From Alistipes sp. (lineage in GTDB: Bacteria > Bacteroidota > Bacteroidia > Bacteroidales > Rikenellaceae): DNA of 64,000 nt. The stretch lies in NCBI GenBank assembly GCA_022782405.1, contig JALFNK010000013.1, forward strand, positions 248,001-312,000, in the 5' to 3' direction. The translations under genes and the position numbers were made by a program. The stretch's first letter is position 1, and each line of letters begins with the position of its first letter. The notes beneath the pieces are model-generated. The model saw nothing but the letters and a program-made list of their open reading frames with translations. It made no database searches and was not told the DNA's origin. Below are positions 1 through 7,959 of this stretch, piece by piece.

Positions 1-2
1 TG

Positions 3-410
3 GATGAAATCGTGAAAAGCATCCCGAAGCACCAAGATTACATCAAGGTGTCAGAAGCCTATGCCCTGTTCGGTATCAGTAAAGACACTTTGTACCGTCT
101 GATACATAAAGGTACTATCTCACATATAAATCTTGGCACCAACCAAATTCGTGTTAGCAAAGAAGAACTGTTGAAACTCTATCCGCTACGGAAGAAAGCT
201 TTAGCAAAACCAAAGCCTGTTGCCAAACTGTATAGCCTGGAACCTAAGGACTGTTATACTATTGGCGAAATATCCAAGAAGTTCCATTTGGATGACAGCA
301 CGGTTTATCAGCATATCCGCAGATTTTCTATCCCTACCCGTCAGATAGGTAACTTCGTCTATGCCCCCAAGAAAGAAATTGATAATCTATATAAAGGAGC
401 GAAGCAATGA
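3..410 (+). CDS. Helix-turn-helix protein, 5' end cut by window
   Basis: Small DNA-binding protein with two MerR/excisionase-like helix-turn-helix units, one near the start (VSEAYALFGISKDTLYRLI) and one in the second half (TIGEISKKFHLDDSTVYQHI). The frame is open to the window edge (codons for D-E-I before a GTG at 12), and no good start or ribosome site is visible, so the gene probably begins upstream. Its stop overlaps the start of the integrase by 4 bases, so the two are translated together. Proteins of this kind next to integrases usually help excision or control the element; that role is inferred here. DNA-binding is likely, exact function is not known. Confidence 0.75.
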   Translation, partial: DEIVKSIPKHQDYIKVSEAYALFGISKDTLYRLIHKGTISHINLGTNQIRVSKEELLKLYPLRKKALAKPKPVAKLYSLEPKDCYTIGEISKKFHLDDSTVYQHIRRFSIPTRQIGNFVYAPKKEIDNLYKGAKQ

Positions 411-1663
411 AGAAAGCGTTGGCCAATACACGAGTTTCGGTAAAACTCCGCAAGTCAGAATACCGCGAGGAATGGTATCTGTATGTTGAAGCCTATCCGG
501 TTTTTCAAGCAGACAAATCCTCTCCCCAAAGAGTGCGTGAATACCTGAACCGTACCATCACCACTCCCATTTGGGATAAGTCGCGGAACGCCCGAACTGA
601 CAAGGACGGCAAAACCACTTATAAGCCTAAACGTGATTTGAACGGTATCATCCAATGCAAATCACAGTTAGACCAAGAATCGTGCATCTATGCCGATAAG
701 GTGAGAAACCTGCGACAGAAGGAATATGATAATGCTTCTTTATATTCTGAAACAGATGCAGAACAAGCAGAACAGTTAGAGCGTTCCCGTTATAATTTCA
801 TTGAATACTTTAACCATGTGCAGCGCACCCGTCATGCGCACAGTTCTGATTCTATTATCGCCAACTGGAACCGTGTATATGAGCTGCTGAAGATTTATTC
901 AAAAGGAAATGCTATTCCTTTTTCACATATAGACTTGAAGTTTGTAGAATCGTTCCGGCAATTTATTCTCAACGCACCACAAGGTGGAACAAAGAATGGT
1001 ACTCTCTCTCAAAACACGGCATCCACTTATTTCTCAATATTCAAGGCAGCATTGAAGCAGGCTTTTATTGATGGCTATCTGACTGTTGATATTGGGGCAA
1101 AGGTCAAGGGTATTCAAGGGCGAGAAAGCCGTAGGGAATATTTGACAGTAGATGAGCTAAACCGTTTGGCGCAAACTCCATGTGACCCATTATTAAAACG
1201 AGCCTCGCTGTTTTCAGCTTTGACAGGCCTTCGCCATTGCGACATACAAAAATTGAAGTGGTCAGAGATTGAAGAATTTAATGGCGGTTATCGCTTGAAC
1301 TTTACCCAACAAAAGACCAAAGGTGTTGAGTATATGCCCATATCCGAACAGGCATACCAACTTTGCGGCGAAAGGAAAGACGGTGAGAAACTTGTTTTTG
1401 CAGGACTTCCCGACCCGTCATGGATTAACCGTCCGATTAAGAAATGGGTTGCAGAAGCCGGAATAACGAAGCACATCACCTACCATTGCTTTAGGCACTC
1501 GTATGCAACCCTGCAACTCGCCGGAGGAACAGACATTTATACGGTCAGCAAAATGCTTGGTCATACGAATGTCCGTACAACTCAAATTTATGCCAAGGTC
1601 GTTGATGCCAAAAAGGAAGAGGCAACCAAGACGATTAAGCTGGATTTGCCAATGACCGAATAA
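407..1663 (+). CDS. Tyrosine-type site-specific integrase of the mobile element
   Basis: Integrase of 418 residues that would insert and excise the surrounding element by strand exchange through a phosphotyrosine link. An arm-type DNA-binding region fills about residues 1-110, a SAM-like core-binding domain about 130-230, and the catalytic domain the rest. All catalytic residues are visible: R276 (ALTGLRHCD), a lysine near 303-305, H360 and R363 (HCFRH), H386 (LGH) and the nucleophile Y395 (TTQIYAKV). Length is normal for the Bacteroidetes family. The start overlaps the preceding HTH gene. It is followed by a hairpin terminator. The attachment site is not visible; the left end of the element lies outside the window. 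Confidence 0.95.
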   Translation: MKKALANTRVSVKLRKSEYREEWYLYVEAYPVFQADKSSPQRVREYLNRTITTPIWDKSRNARTDKDGKTTYKPKRDLNGIIQCKSQLDQESCIYADKVRNLRQKEYDNASLYSETDAEQAEQLERSRYNFIEYFNHVQRTRHAHSSDSIIANWNRVYELLKIYSKGNAIPFSHIDLKFVESFRQFILNAPQGGTKNGTLSQNTASTYFSIFKAALKQAFIDGYLTVDIGAKVKGIQGRESRREYLTVDELNRLAQTPCDPLLKRASLFSALTGLRHCDIQKLKWSEIEEFNGGYRLNFTQQKTKGVEYMPISEQAYQLCGERKDGEKLVFAGLPDPSWINRPIKKWVAEAGITKHITYHCFRHSYATLQLAGGTDIYTVSKMLGHTNVRTTQIYAKVVDAKKEEATKTIKLDLPMTE

Positions 1664-1690
1664 CCTCTTATATCATTTCATTTAAGTCAT

Positions 1691-1725
1691 AAGCCATCTG
1701 CATCTTCATGTGGGTGGCTTTCTGT
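1691..1725 (+). terminator. Terminator after integrase
   Basis: A 13-bp stem (AAGCCATCTGCAT with ATGTGGGTGGCTT, using G-U pairs) closes a CTTC loop and is followed by a T-rich stretch. It lies 27 bases after the integrase stop. Confidence 0.6.
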
Positions 1726-1770
1726 TTCTGTGCATTTTTATCTTCACAACCTTATGATTCAATGATGATT

Positions 1771-1794
1771 CGCTTATGCCGAGAGGCATAAGCG
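1771..1794. repeat. Perfect 10-bp inverted repeat (hairpin)
   Basis: CGCTTATGCC, loop GAGA, then GGCATAAGCG. It has no T-run on either strand downstream of the stem, so it is not an ordinary terminator. A second short palindrome, GCTGATAATCAGC, lies at 1829-1841. Both sit in the 292-base gap before the next HTH gene and may be protein-binding sites; the function is not known. Confidence 0.6.
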
Positions 1795-1919
1795 AAAAAA
1801 TTTAATAATGGAATTTGTCATTATAGATGCTGATAATCAGCGCATATTGTTTATGATTCTTATGACCTGCTGATGTTTCTTTATGTGATATTTGTCACCC
1901 ATAAATCAGTATTGGGATT

Positions 1920-1935
1920 TGCCATTACTTTGCGG
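1920..1935 (+). promoter_or_regulatory. Candidate promoter of the HTH/DUF3987 operon
   Basis: A TTACTTTG box resembling the Bacteroidetes -7 element TAnnTTTG sits about 25 bases before the ATG at 1956, with ATTTG upstream. The match is imperfect. Confidence 0.35.
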
Positions 1936-1955
1936 CAAAATCAACTGATAATGAT

Positions 1956-2315
1956 ATGGAAGACAAGAACATTACATTTGAAGATTTGCCCAAGGCAATG
2001 TCATGGATGATGGACAAGTTGAATAAACTTGACTCCAAGATTGACGGTCTGAACAATATCCCGCAAATACGGCCTGCCGACCAGTGGATGAACCTGAAAG
2101 AACTGTGCGAATACTTGCCCAGCCATCCGGCGGAACAGACCGTTTACGGATGGACAAGTTGCCATCAGATTCCATACCATAAGAGAGGCAAACGTATCAT
2201 GTTCCTTAAATCGGAGATTGACGCATGGCTTCATGACGGCAAGCGGAAATCACAGAAGGAATTGGCGGAAGAAGCCGCTCAGTTCGTCAACTCCAAACGA
2301 AACAGGACATTCTAA
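1956..2315 (+). CDS. Helix-turn-helix excisionase-like protein
   Basis: A 119-residue protein with a predicted helix-rich N-terminus (about residues 10-35) and a MerR/HTH_17-type DNA-binding domain: MNLKELCEYLPSHP followed by TVYGWTSCHQIPYHKRGKR and a wing-like IMFLKSEIDAWL. Such proteins precede DUF3987 genes in many Bacteroidetes mobile elements and are thought to act as excision or copy-control factors; that is known of the context, not shown here. Its stop shares one base with the start of the next gene, so the two are coupled. It is the first gene of a five- to seven-gene replication and mobilization block. Confidence 0.8.
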   Translation: MEDKNITFEDLPKAMSWMMDKLNKLDSKIDGLNNIPQIRPADQWMNLKELCEYLPSHPAEQTVYGWTSCHQIPYHKRGKRIMFLKSEIDAWLHDGKRKSQKELAEEAAQFVNSKRNRTF

Positions 2316-3691
2316 TGGATTCACTTGACTTGTGCAACAGCATCAGAATGGAGTTCGAGGGTGTTATTGAGAACAAGATACCTTTGGACGTGTTTCCTGC
2401 CAAGTTGCAGGACATGGTTTTGGCATTGGCACGGCAAGAGAACTATTCCATTGAATACACGATGGCATCCCTTACTGCGGCAGCGTCAACAGCCATCGGC
2501 AATGCTGTCAACATCCGCATCCGTGGTGGCTGGGTTAGTAGTCCTATCCTTTATCTGATACTAGTTGGACGGCCAGGCATGGGTAAAACTCCTCCGCTTG
2601 ACTTCGCTTTCCGCCCCATCCGCAAGCGTGATGCCAAAGTCATTAAGCAATTCAAGATAGACATGGAAAACTACAATTCCATACTGGAAAGTCAGAAAGG
2701 CAGGAAAGACGAAAGGCCGCCATTGCCACCTAAACCGATATTGAAGCGGACAATCATTTCTGACTTCACTCCTGAAGCTCTTATTCGTGCGCTTAATGAC
2801 AATCCAAGAGGAGTGACCGTGTATGTGGATGAAATAATGGGAATGTTCAACGCCGTGAACCAATACAGCAAGGGGCAACTGATAGAACAACTTTTGACAG
2901 CTTTTAGCGGCAAGCCTCTTGATGTGTCAAGGTGCAGTATGCCGATACCTATACATATTGAGCGGCCTTTTATAAATATAGTTGGCACGATGCAGACAAC
3001 CCGTGTGCATGAACTGGTCGATAAAGGGTACAAGGACAATGGTCTGTTGGATAGGATAATTTTTGTTTATCCCTCATCACAGGAAATATCAGACTGGCAG
3101 ACTGACGAAGATTCCACATCCTCATCGTTTGAGAAATATTCTATCTTGTGGGAGGATATAATCAACCGTATTTGCGAGATTTGTTTCATAACGGAAGAAA
3201 ACAACGAATATGCTTTACAAAGCGTACTGAATTTTTCTACGGAGGCTGCTGCCTATTTCACCGACTGGCGCAATGACTTAATCCACAAGGTAAACCAAAT
3301 CAAAGACGATAGTATGGTTGATAGCCGGGTAATGAAAACACCCATAATTGCAGCACGGTTGGCTTTAGTATTCCAAATACTTCGATGGGCTTGTGGCGAA
3401 GTCCATAAAGATTTTGTGGATATTGACTCCACAAAATCGGCCATCAGACTAAGTGCATATTTCGAGGATTGCTATTCCAATGTTCAGAAATTTATGTTGA
3501 TGGAAAGCATAGACTCACAGAAGAAAGAAATGCTTGATATTGTACCTCATTTGTTTTCTACAGCCGAAGCCGTCCAAGCTGGTAAAGAAGTCGGAATGTC
3601 GGAAAGAACTGTGATGTATGTGTTGAACAAACTTGCCGCGAACAAAGTAATCAGGAAAATTAAGAGGGGAGAATATGAAAAACTGCAATAA
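2315..3691 (+). CDS. DUF3987 P-loop ATPase (primase-helicase-like)
   Basis: A 458-residue protein of the DUF3987 family, found on mobile elements next to a primase-like partner and thought to act as a replication helicase or ATPase. A Walker A motif (GRPGMGKT) lies near residues 85-92 and a Walker B-like acidic motif (VYVDEIMG) near 169-176. The C-terminus (about 400-458) looks like a winged helix-turn-helix (SERTVMYVLNKLAANKVIRKI). The ATG overlaps the previous stop (TAATG). The family assignment is firm, while the DNA-unwinding role is inferred from the neighbours and not demonstrated. Confidence 0.85.
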   Translation: MDSLDLCNSIRMEFEGVIENKIPLDVFPAKLQDMVLALARQENYSIEYTMASLTAAASTAIGNAVNIRIRGGWVSSPILYLILVGRPGMGKTPPLDFAFRPIRKRDAKVIKQFKIDMENYNSILESQKGRKDERPPLPPKPILKRTIISDFTPEALIRALNDNPRGVTVYVDEIMGMFNAVNQYSKGQLIEQLLTAFSGKPLDVSRCSMPIPIHIERPFINIVGTMQTTRVHELVDKGYKDNGLLDRIIFVYPSSQEISDWQTDEDSTSSSFEKYSILWEDIINRICEICFITEENNEYALQSVLNFSTEAAAYFTDWRNDLIHKVNQIKDDSMVDSRVMKTPIIAARLALVFQILRWACGEVHKDFVDIDSTKSAIRLSAYFEDCYSNVQKFMLMESIDSQKKEMLDIVPHLFSTAEAVQAGKEVGMSERTVMYVLNKLAANKVIRKIKRGEYEKLQ

Positions 3692-3787
3692 TCCACACTG
3701 TTTGCACTTTGCAGTATTTGCAGTTTGCAGTTCAGAGGGCATTGGTAATCTGCAAAACTGCAATAATTGCAAACTGCACGGACTGCA
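3672..3787. repeat. Cluster of TGCA-rich direct and inverted repeats
   Basis: AAACTGCAATAAT occurs at about 3680-3692 and again at 3756-3768. TTGCAGTTTGCAG (3719-3731) is the near-inverse of CTGCAAAACTGCAA (3750-3763), with further GCAAACTGCA copies to 3787. The cluster covers the end of the DUF3987 gene and the leader of the primase-like gene. It could be an iteron-type origin, an operator, or a hairpin attenuator. Confidence 0.65.
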
Positions 3788-3804
3788 TTTATAAATGTAA
3801 GGCT

Positions 3805-4812
3805 ATGACTGAATACAGATTTACACTTCAAAAATACAAACGAGGCTCGAAGTTGACTTGTCCAAAATGTGGAAGGAAGCAGTGCTTTGTCAAGTACATT
3901 GATACAGAGGGGCAAATCATATTTCCTGATTATGTAGGTCGGTGCGACCACGAACATTCATGTCAATACCATTACAAGCCATCGGACTATTTCAAAGATA
4001 ATCCTATTATATTGGAGGAAAGGAAGCCGTGGAAACCACAGGCAAAAGTTATACAACCAAAATCCACAGACTACATTGACAGCAACTTCATGCGCCGTTC
4101 ACTTACCAACTATGAAAAGAATCCCTTATTCTCTTTCTTTACGGGGATGTTTGGCAAAAAAGAAGCCTCTCGGCTGTTCCAATTATACCATGTCGGGACA
4201 TCCAAGAAATGGGGAGGCTCCACGGTGTTCTGGCAGATTGACCGACAAGGAAGAGTGCGAGCCGGAAAGATTATGCTGTATAATCCGGCGACAGGACATC
4301 GAGTGAAAGAGCCAAGAAGTTATGTGAGTTGGGTGCATACGGAATTGGGATTTGAGCACTTCAAAATGAAGCAATGCTTGTTTGGCGAACATCTGTTAAC
4401 CGACTTTCCGACAAAAGCTGTTGCCATTGTGGAGAGCGAGAAATCTGCTTTGGTGGCCACCCACTTCATGCCTGATTTTGTATGGCTGGCCACCGGAGGA
4501 ATACACGGCTGTTTTAAGGCTGACACCGTTAGTGTATTGAAAGGCCGTGCAGTTATGCTATGCCCAGACTTGGGTGCAAAAAACGTTTGGCAGGAGAAAG
4601 CTCATCTGCTTTCTTCCATTTGTTCAAAAGTTGTTTTCAGTGAAATATTGGAACGGTACGCAACAGACGAACAAAAGGGAAAAGGTTTGGATATAGCCGA
4701 CTTCCTGCTGATGACCGATACCCCTACAATGGCACTTCAAAAAATGATAAAGAGGTGTCCGAGTTTGCAAATGCTCATTGACCGATTTCAGTTAGAATTA
4801 GTTGAACAATAA
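3805..4812 (+). CDS. Primase-like protein with zinc finger and TOPRIM-like core (DUF6371 type)
   Basis: A 335-residue protein resembling DUF6371/toprim proteins that accompany DUF3987 ATPases on Bacteroidetes elements. The N-terminus has a zinc-ribbon-like CPKCGRKQC and a second Cys/His cluster (RCDHEHSCQYH). A TOPRIM-like core follows: AIVESEKSALVA with the glutamate near residue 208, VMLCPDLG with an aspartate near 254, and GLDIADFLL near 293. It would prime or restart replication of the excised element; this is inferred. I chose ATG 3805 (MTEYRF) because the upstream in-frame stretch runs through the TGCA repeats and is low in coding character. Confidence 0.78.
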   Translation: MTEYRFTLQKYKRGSKLTCPKCGRKQCFVKYIDTEGQIIFPDYVGRCDHEHSCQYHYKPSDYFKDNPIILEERKPWKPQAKVIQPKSTDYIDSNFMRRSLTNYEKNPLFSFFTGMFGKKEASRLFQLYHVGTSKKWGGSTVFWQIDRQGRVRAGKIMLYNPATGHRVKEPRSYVSWVHTELGFEHFKMKQCLFGEHLLTDFPTKAVAIVESEKSALVATHFMPDFVWLATGGIHGCFKADTVSVLKGRAVMLCPDLGAKNVWQEKAHLLSSICSKVVFSEILERYATDEQKGKGLDIADFLLMTDTPTMALQKMIKRCPSLQMLIDRFQLELVEQ

Positions 4813-4824
4813 ATAGAGTTGAAG

Positions 4825-5379
4825 ATGAAAAAAGACGTTTATTATTGTATAGTGCTTTCCAGTAGCCAGCTTGATTTTCTGGCAGGAAGTAAATATGGTA
4901 TCGACCGCATGAAAGTATTGAAATGCCTTATTGACGCTGCTGTTATTACGGAAACGAAATACGAGAAGAAAGGCTTTACCATAACGCTACACATCGGGCA
5001 AGCTGCCCTTTCGGAAGTGGAATTGGCCACCCATTTAGGCTATGACAAGAAAACCGTTTCAAGGTTGCTTGACAAGATGGCGTGGTTGGGTATTGTCACA
5101 TCCGAACAGACCAACCGCACGAGCATACACACCATTCATTGTGTGTCGGCGTGGTATGCGGACAATCAGAAGATACTCAACCCGTATTATATGAGCATGA
5201 AAGAGCGGTATAATCATTCCTGTGAGATTGGCAAGGATGATTGTGGCGGGAACGATATTGCTACCGATGTGTCAAATGCTGAAAATATAAAGTCGGACAC
5301 CTCCGTCTGTTGCGACAGAGGACAACCTCCTTTATCCCTTATTTCGGCCGATAACGTTCAAGGTAAAAATGAATCGTAA
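4825..5379 (+). CDS. Winged-helix DNA-binding protein of the mobilization block
   Basis: A 184-residue protein, not assigned to a named family. Residues about 30-110 form a winged helix-turn-helix: VLKCLIDAAVITETKY, then VELATHLGYDKKTVSRLLDKMAWLGIV, which is a typical recognition-helix segment. The C-terminal 60 residues look disordered. It lies 12 bases after the primase-like gene and just before the candidate oriT and mob genes, so it may be a replication-initiator or regulatory protein. ATG 4825 is preferred over a TTG six bases earlier. Confidence 0.65.
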   Translation: MKKDVYYCIVLSSSQLDFLAGSKYGIDRMKVLKCLIDAAVITETKYEKKGFTITLHIGQAALSEVELATHLGYDKKTVSRLLDKMAWLGIVTSEQTNRTSIHTIHCVSAWYADNQKILNPYYMSMKERYNHSCEIGKDDCGGNDIATDVSNAENIKSDTSVCCDRGQPPLSLISADNVQGKNES

Positions 5380-5782
5380 AACATGGTGAAATCGATACCA
5401 TTGCAATATGCCATGTATTGGCTTTCAAAAGACGGTTTCTTGCATTGCGAAACGTGGCCTTTCACGCTTCAATTCATGGCCTTTTGGAAAAGCATTAGTT
5501 TGTGTCGGTGGTTGGGCCTATCAGCGATACAGTCTGGAGTCGCCTTTTTACGGATAAAATGTAGCGGAGTACGTTTGTTTTAGACAGTTATAAGGATTCA
5601 AGACAAATCGCCCATTCTGTGAGTTGTGGCCTATCCGACGTTCGTGTCTGCTCTGTTACAAGAATTGCCTATGTCGCACAAAAACGCTTCACGTTTCCAT
5701 GCCACATAAGCTATTACTGCCGCTCGCAAGCTCGCAACGGGCTGACCAATTTTAATCTGTTGTACCACCTTATATATTAGAC
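5380..5782. other. 403-base non-coding gap, candidate oriT region
   Basis: No convincing gene is seen. The gap lies directly upstream of the mobC-like and relaxase genes, the usual place for a transfer origin. It contains a tandem repeat of GCTCGCAA (5722-5729 and 5730-5737) followed by CGGGCTGACC, and distant inverted arms GAAACGTG (5449-5456) and CACGTTTC (5690-5697). The nick site cannot be fixed from sequence alone. Confidence 0.45.
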
Positions 5783-6175
5783 ATGACATTAACAAACGAA
5801 GACGAAAAGAAAAACGGGAACAAGAGAAAAGTTATAAGACGTACCCGACGTTTGGAAGCTCGGGTAACGGATAACGAGTATGCAAAGGCTGTAGAACTTG
5901 CCGAAACATGCGGTCTGTCATTGAGCGACTACATCCGCAAATGTGCTTTGGGACAGCGTCCGAAACGGCGGCTGACTGAAAAGGAAGTGGAAGCACTTTG
6001 TAGTCTGTCCGATGCACGGGGCGATCTCATGCGCATAGCCGCTGCCGTCAAGTCTATACAGGGCAGCAGGCGGGCGCAATACTTTGCAGACACACGTTTC
6101 GTAGAACAATGGATGCGTGCTGCCATTCCTCTTATAGCCCGTTGGAATGAAATACAGGAATACATTACCCAATAA
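5783..6175 (+). CDS. MobC-like relaxosome accessory protein
   Basis: A 130-residue basic protein with the ribbon-helix-helix layout of plasmid mobilization MobC proteins: a basic start (RKVIRRTRRLEARVTDNEY), then AVELAETCGLSLSDYIRKCALG, the typical RHH plus C-terminal helices. It would bind oriT and help load the relaxase. It is followed after 12 bases by the relaxase gene and preceded by the candidate oriT. Length and motif order match Bacteroidetes mobilizable elements. The family call is firm; DNA target unknown. Confidence 0.85.
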   Translation: MTLTNEDEKKNGNKRKVIRRTRRLEARVTDNEYAKAVELAETCGLSLSDYIRKCALGQRPKRRLTEKEVEALCSLSDARGDLMRIAAAVKSIQGSRRAQYFADTRFVEQWMRAAIPLIARWNEIQEYITQ

Positions 6176-6187
6176 ATACTCAATCAA

Positions 6188-7396
6188 ATGATAGCAAAAG
6201 CGGCCACCATCAGCCACGGAGGAAATGCCGTCCGCTATTCGGTCAATAAGAACAAAGCCGAGATAGTGAAAGTGAACTTTCTGCCAGATGACATATCGGC
6301 GGAAGCCATGTATCAACGCATGGTACTCAAACAAAAGGAGTTTGCCAGTACAATTAATAAGGGCAGACCGCTCAAACGTAATGTGATAAGAATGGAAATA
6401 TCCCCAACCAAAGAGGAATCCGCAGGGTGGACGTTGGACGATTGGGCAAGGTTGGCAAACGAGTACATCCAAGTTTTCGATTCTATTGACCTGTCGAAAA
6501 AGGCTAAACGTGCCAGTGCTAAGTCCACTAACGTAAGGAACAGCCAGTACGTGGTTGCGCTCCATCACGATGCGAAAAGTGGCATTCCCCACCTGCACAT
6601 TGACGTGAACCGTGTGGATATGTACGGCAAAGTTAATGACGACCATTTGATTGCGGAACGGGCAATGTCTGCTGCGTACATTATAAATGAACGGCGTGGA
6701 TGGGAACAGCCGAAAGACATTTATGAACGCCGCAGGTTGGAGATTGCCGTTACGTGCATGAATGTGCTACGGTCGTTGCCGGAGTTCAGTTGGGCAGGCT
6801 ATGCAGCCGGACTTAAAGAGTATGGCTATGGCATACACATCCAAGAGGATAACAACGGCAATGTGCGCGGTTATTCTGTCTTGTCAGGCAATTCCGCTTA
6901 CAAATCGTCCATTCTCGGCAAGGGTCGACATCTAATGCCGTCAAAGATAAAAGCGACATGGGCACGTCTGCATGGAGGCCAGAATATTCAGGCAAATCCA
7001 AATGTCGAACAAGAAAAACGGACAGCTACTACATTGCAAGGAAAAACACAAGCAAGTCCTCCGATACCAGTTGTAAAGCATTACGACATTTCAACGGATG
7101 AATACCATTATTACCACGTAGCCATTCCAGAAGAAGCGGATGAAATTATCTGCAAGGAATGTTTCGTGCCAGATGATAATCCGTTTGCGACCATAGAAAA
7201 TGTGCAAAAGACCGCCCTGCTCCTTTTCGCTGAATACCTTGACGGTGCGATGAATATGGCGGCATCCAGCGGCGGTGGAGGTTCTGACATGAGCGGCTGG
7301 GGAAAAGATAAAGATGAGGATGAACGCGAATGGGCAAGGCGTTGCGCTCAAATGGCCAACCGTCTATGCAAACGCAGGAAAGGTTTACGCAGATAA
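6188..7396 (+). CDS. Relaxase / mobilization nuclease
   Basis: A 402-residue relaxase that should nick oriT and pilot the DNA strand during mobilization by a helper conjugation system. A likely nucleophile tyrosine lies in AVRYSVNKN (about residue 18), and the metal-binding histidine motif is VALHHD followed by PHLHIDVNR (about residues 122-141), typical of the Relaxase (Pfam MobA/VirD2) family. A glycine-rich linker (SSGGGGSDMSG) precedes a basic C-terminus. Mobilization genes beyond this and the MobC-like protein are missing, so the element is mobilizable rather than self-conjugative. Confidence 0.92.
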   Translation: MIAKAATISHGGNAVRYSVNKNKAEIVKVNFLPDDISAEAMYQRMVLKQKEFASTINKGRPLKRNVIRMEISPTKEESAGWTLDDWARLANEYIQVFDSIDLSKKAKRASAKSTNVRNSQYVVALHHDAKSGIPHLHIDVNRVDMYGKVNDDHLIAERAMSAAYIINERRGWEQPKDIYERRRLEIAVTCMNVLRSLPEFSWAGYAAGLKEYGYGIHIQEDNNGNVRGYSVLSGNSAYKSSILGKGRHLMPSKIKATWARLHGGQNIQANPNVEQEKRTATTLQGKTQASPPIPVVKHYDISTDEYHYYHVAIPEEADEIICKECFVPDDNPFATIENVQKTALLLFAEYLDGAMNMAASSGGGGSDMSGWGKDKDEDEREWARRCAQMANRLCKRRKGLRR

Positions 7397-7415
7397 TTGT
7401 TTCACTATAAATCAA

Positions 7416-7682
7416 ATGGATATGGGAATAGGGAGAGGGAAATCAGACAAGATAGACATTGACGGCCTTATAGGTAGCGTTAATAACGAAAACAAGGCTA
7501 CGCAAGAAGTAAGCAGTCTTTCAGAAAAAGTTGCGGAATTGGAACAAGCGACTAAAGCTCTCAATACGGCTATCGACCGTGCAGACAGCATTATCACTGG
7601 TTTCAACAATTCTGTAAAGGAACTACAATCAAAGAAAATCGGAGCGCAAGTGCATCCGCAAACTCTACAATACAATCCTTGA
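7416..7682 (+). CDS. Small coiled-coil protein, probably 5' part of a frameshifted gene
   Basis: An 88-residue open frame with a strong coiled coil (VSSLSEKVAELEQATKAL and following heptads). It starts at ATG 7416, 19 bases after the relaxase. The last 15 residues look unlike a natural protein end. Adding one base in the A-run at 7635-7638 would fuse this frame to the following one through a serine/alanine-rich linker and give a protein of about 160 residues: coiled coil plus C-terminal membrane anchor. Function unknown; position suggests a mobilization accessory role. Confidence 0.55.
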   Translation: MDMGIGRGKSDKIDIDGLIGSVNNENKATQEVSSLSEKVAELEQATKALNTAIDRADSIITGFNNSVKELQSKKIGAQVHPQTLQYNP

Positions 7683-7897
7683 ATAACATCTGCACGAACT
7701 TTGTCGTGGAAGTAGGCAGGCAACTAATGGCTCATCGGGATAAACAACTCGAACTACAAAAGGAACATGAGAAGCGTATTGCCCGTATGCTTGAAAGTAA
7801 TGACGGTATTTGGCTTTCCAATCGTTGGGCTACATTTACTGTGATTGTAATTGGAATCTTTTGTTTGGCAGTTATTTTATGGGCTGTCTGTAAATAA
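7679..7897 (+). CDS. Small membrane-anchored protein, probably 3' part of the same frameshifted gene
   Basis: Seventy-two residues from a TTG that overlaps the preceding stop. A charged helical stretch (RDKQLELQKEHEKRIARML) is followed by one C-terminal membrane helix (FTVIVIGIFCLAVILWAVC). There is no ATG until 7727, and the upstream in-frame codons (reading S-A-S-A-S-A-N-S) are free of stops back to the A-run, which supports a broken gene rather than two genes. Coupled re-initiation remains possible. The stop falls only 18 bases before the hsdS inverted repeat. Confidence 0.5.
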   Translation: MNNICTNFVVEVGRQLMAHRDKQLELQKEHEKRIARMLESNDGIWLSNRWATFTVIVIGIFCLAVILWAVCK

Positions 7898-7914
7898 TGC
7901 GGCAAATTACAATA

Positions 7915-7959
7915 TTCCGATACGCCCCATTATGGGAATGTGCCGTTTGAAGTGCCTGA
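7915..7959 (+). repeat. hsdS inverted repeat IR1, silent copy
   Basis: These 45 bases are identical to the reverse complement of 11831-11875 inside the expressed hsdS. They encode SDTPHYGNVPFEVP, the junction before the first target-recognition domain. This is the expected crossover site for swapping that domain by inversion. Confidence 0.9.

Noticed and set aside
3709..3804. Earlier start for the primase-like protein
   Set aside because: The stretch is made of TGCA repeats and lacks coding character; ATG 3805 fits the family start better.
5383..5583. Possible 66-codon gene in the gap before mobC
   Set aside because: Low-complexity hydrophobic translation, no family and no ribosome site; the region is better read as transfer origin.
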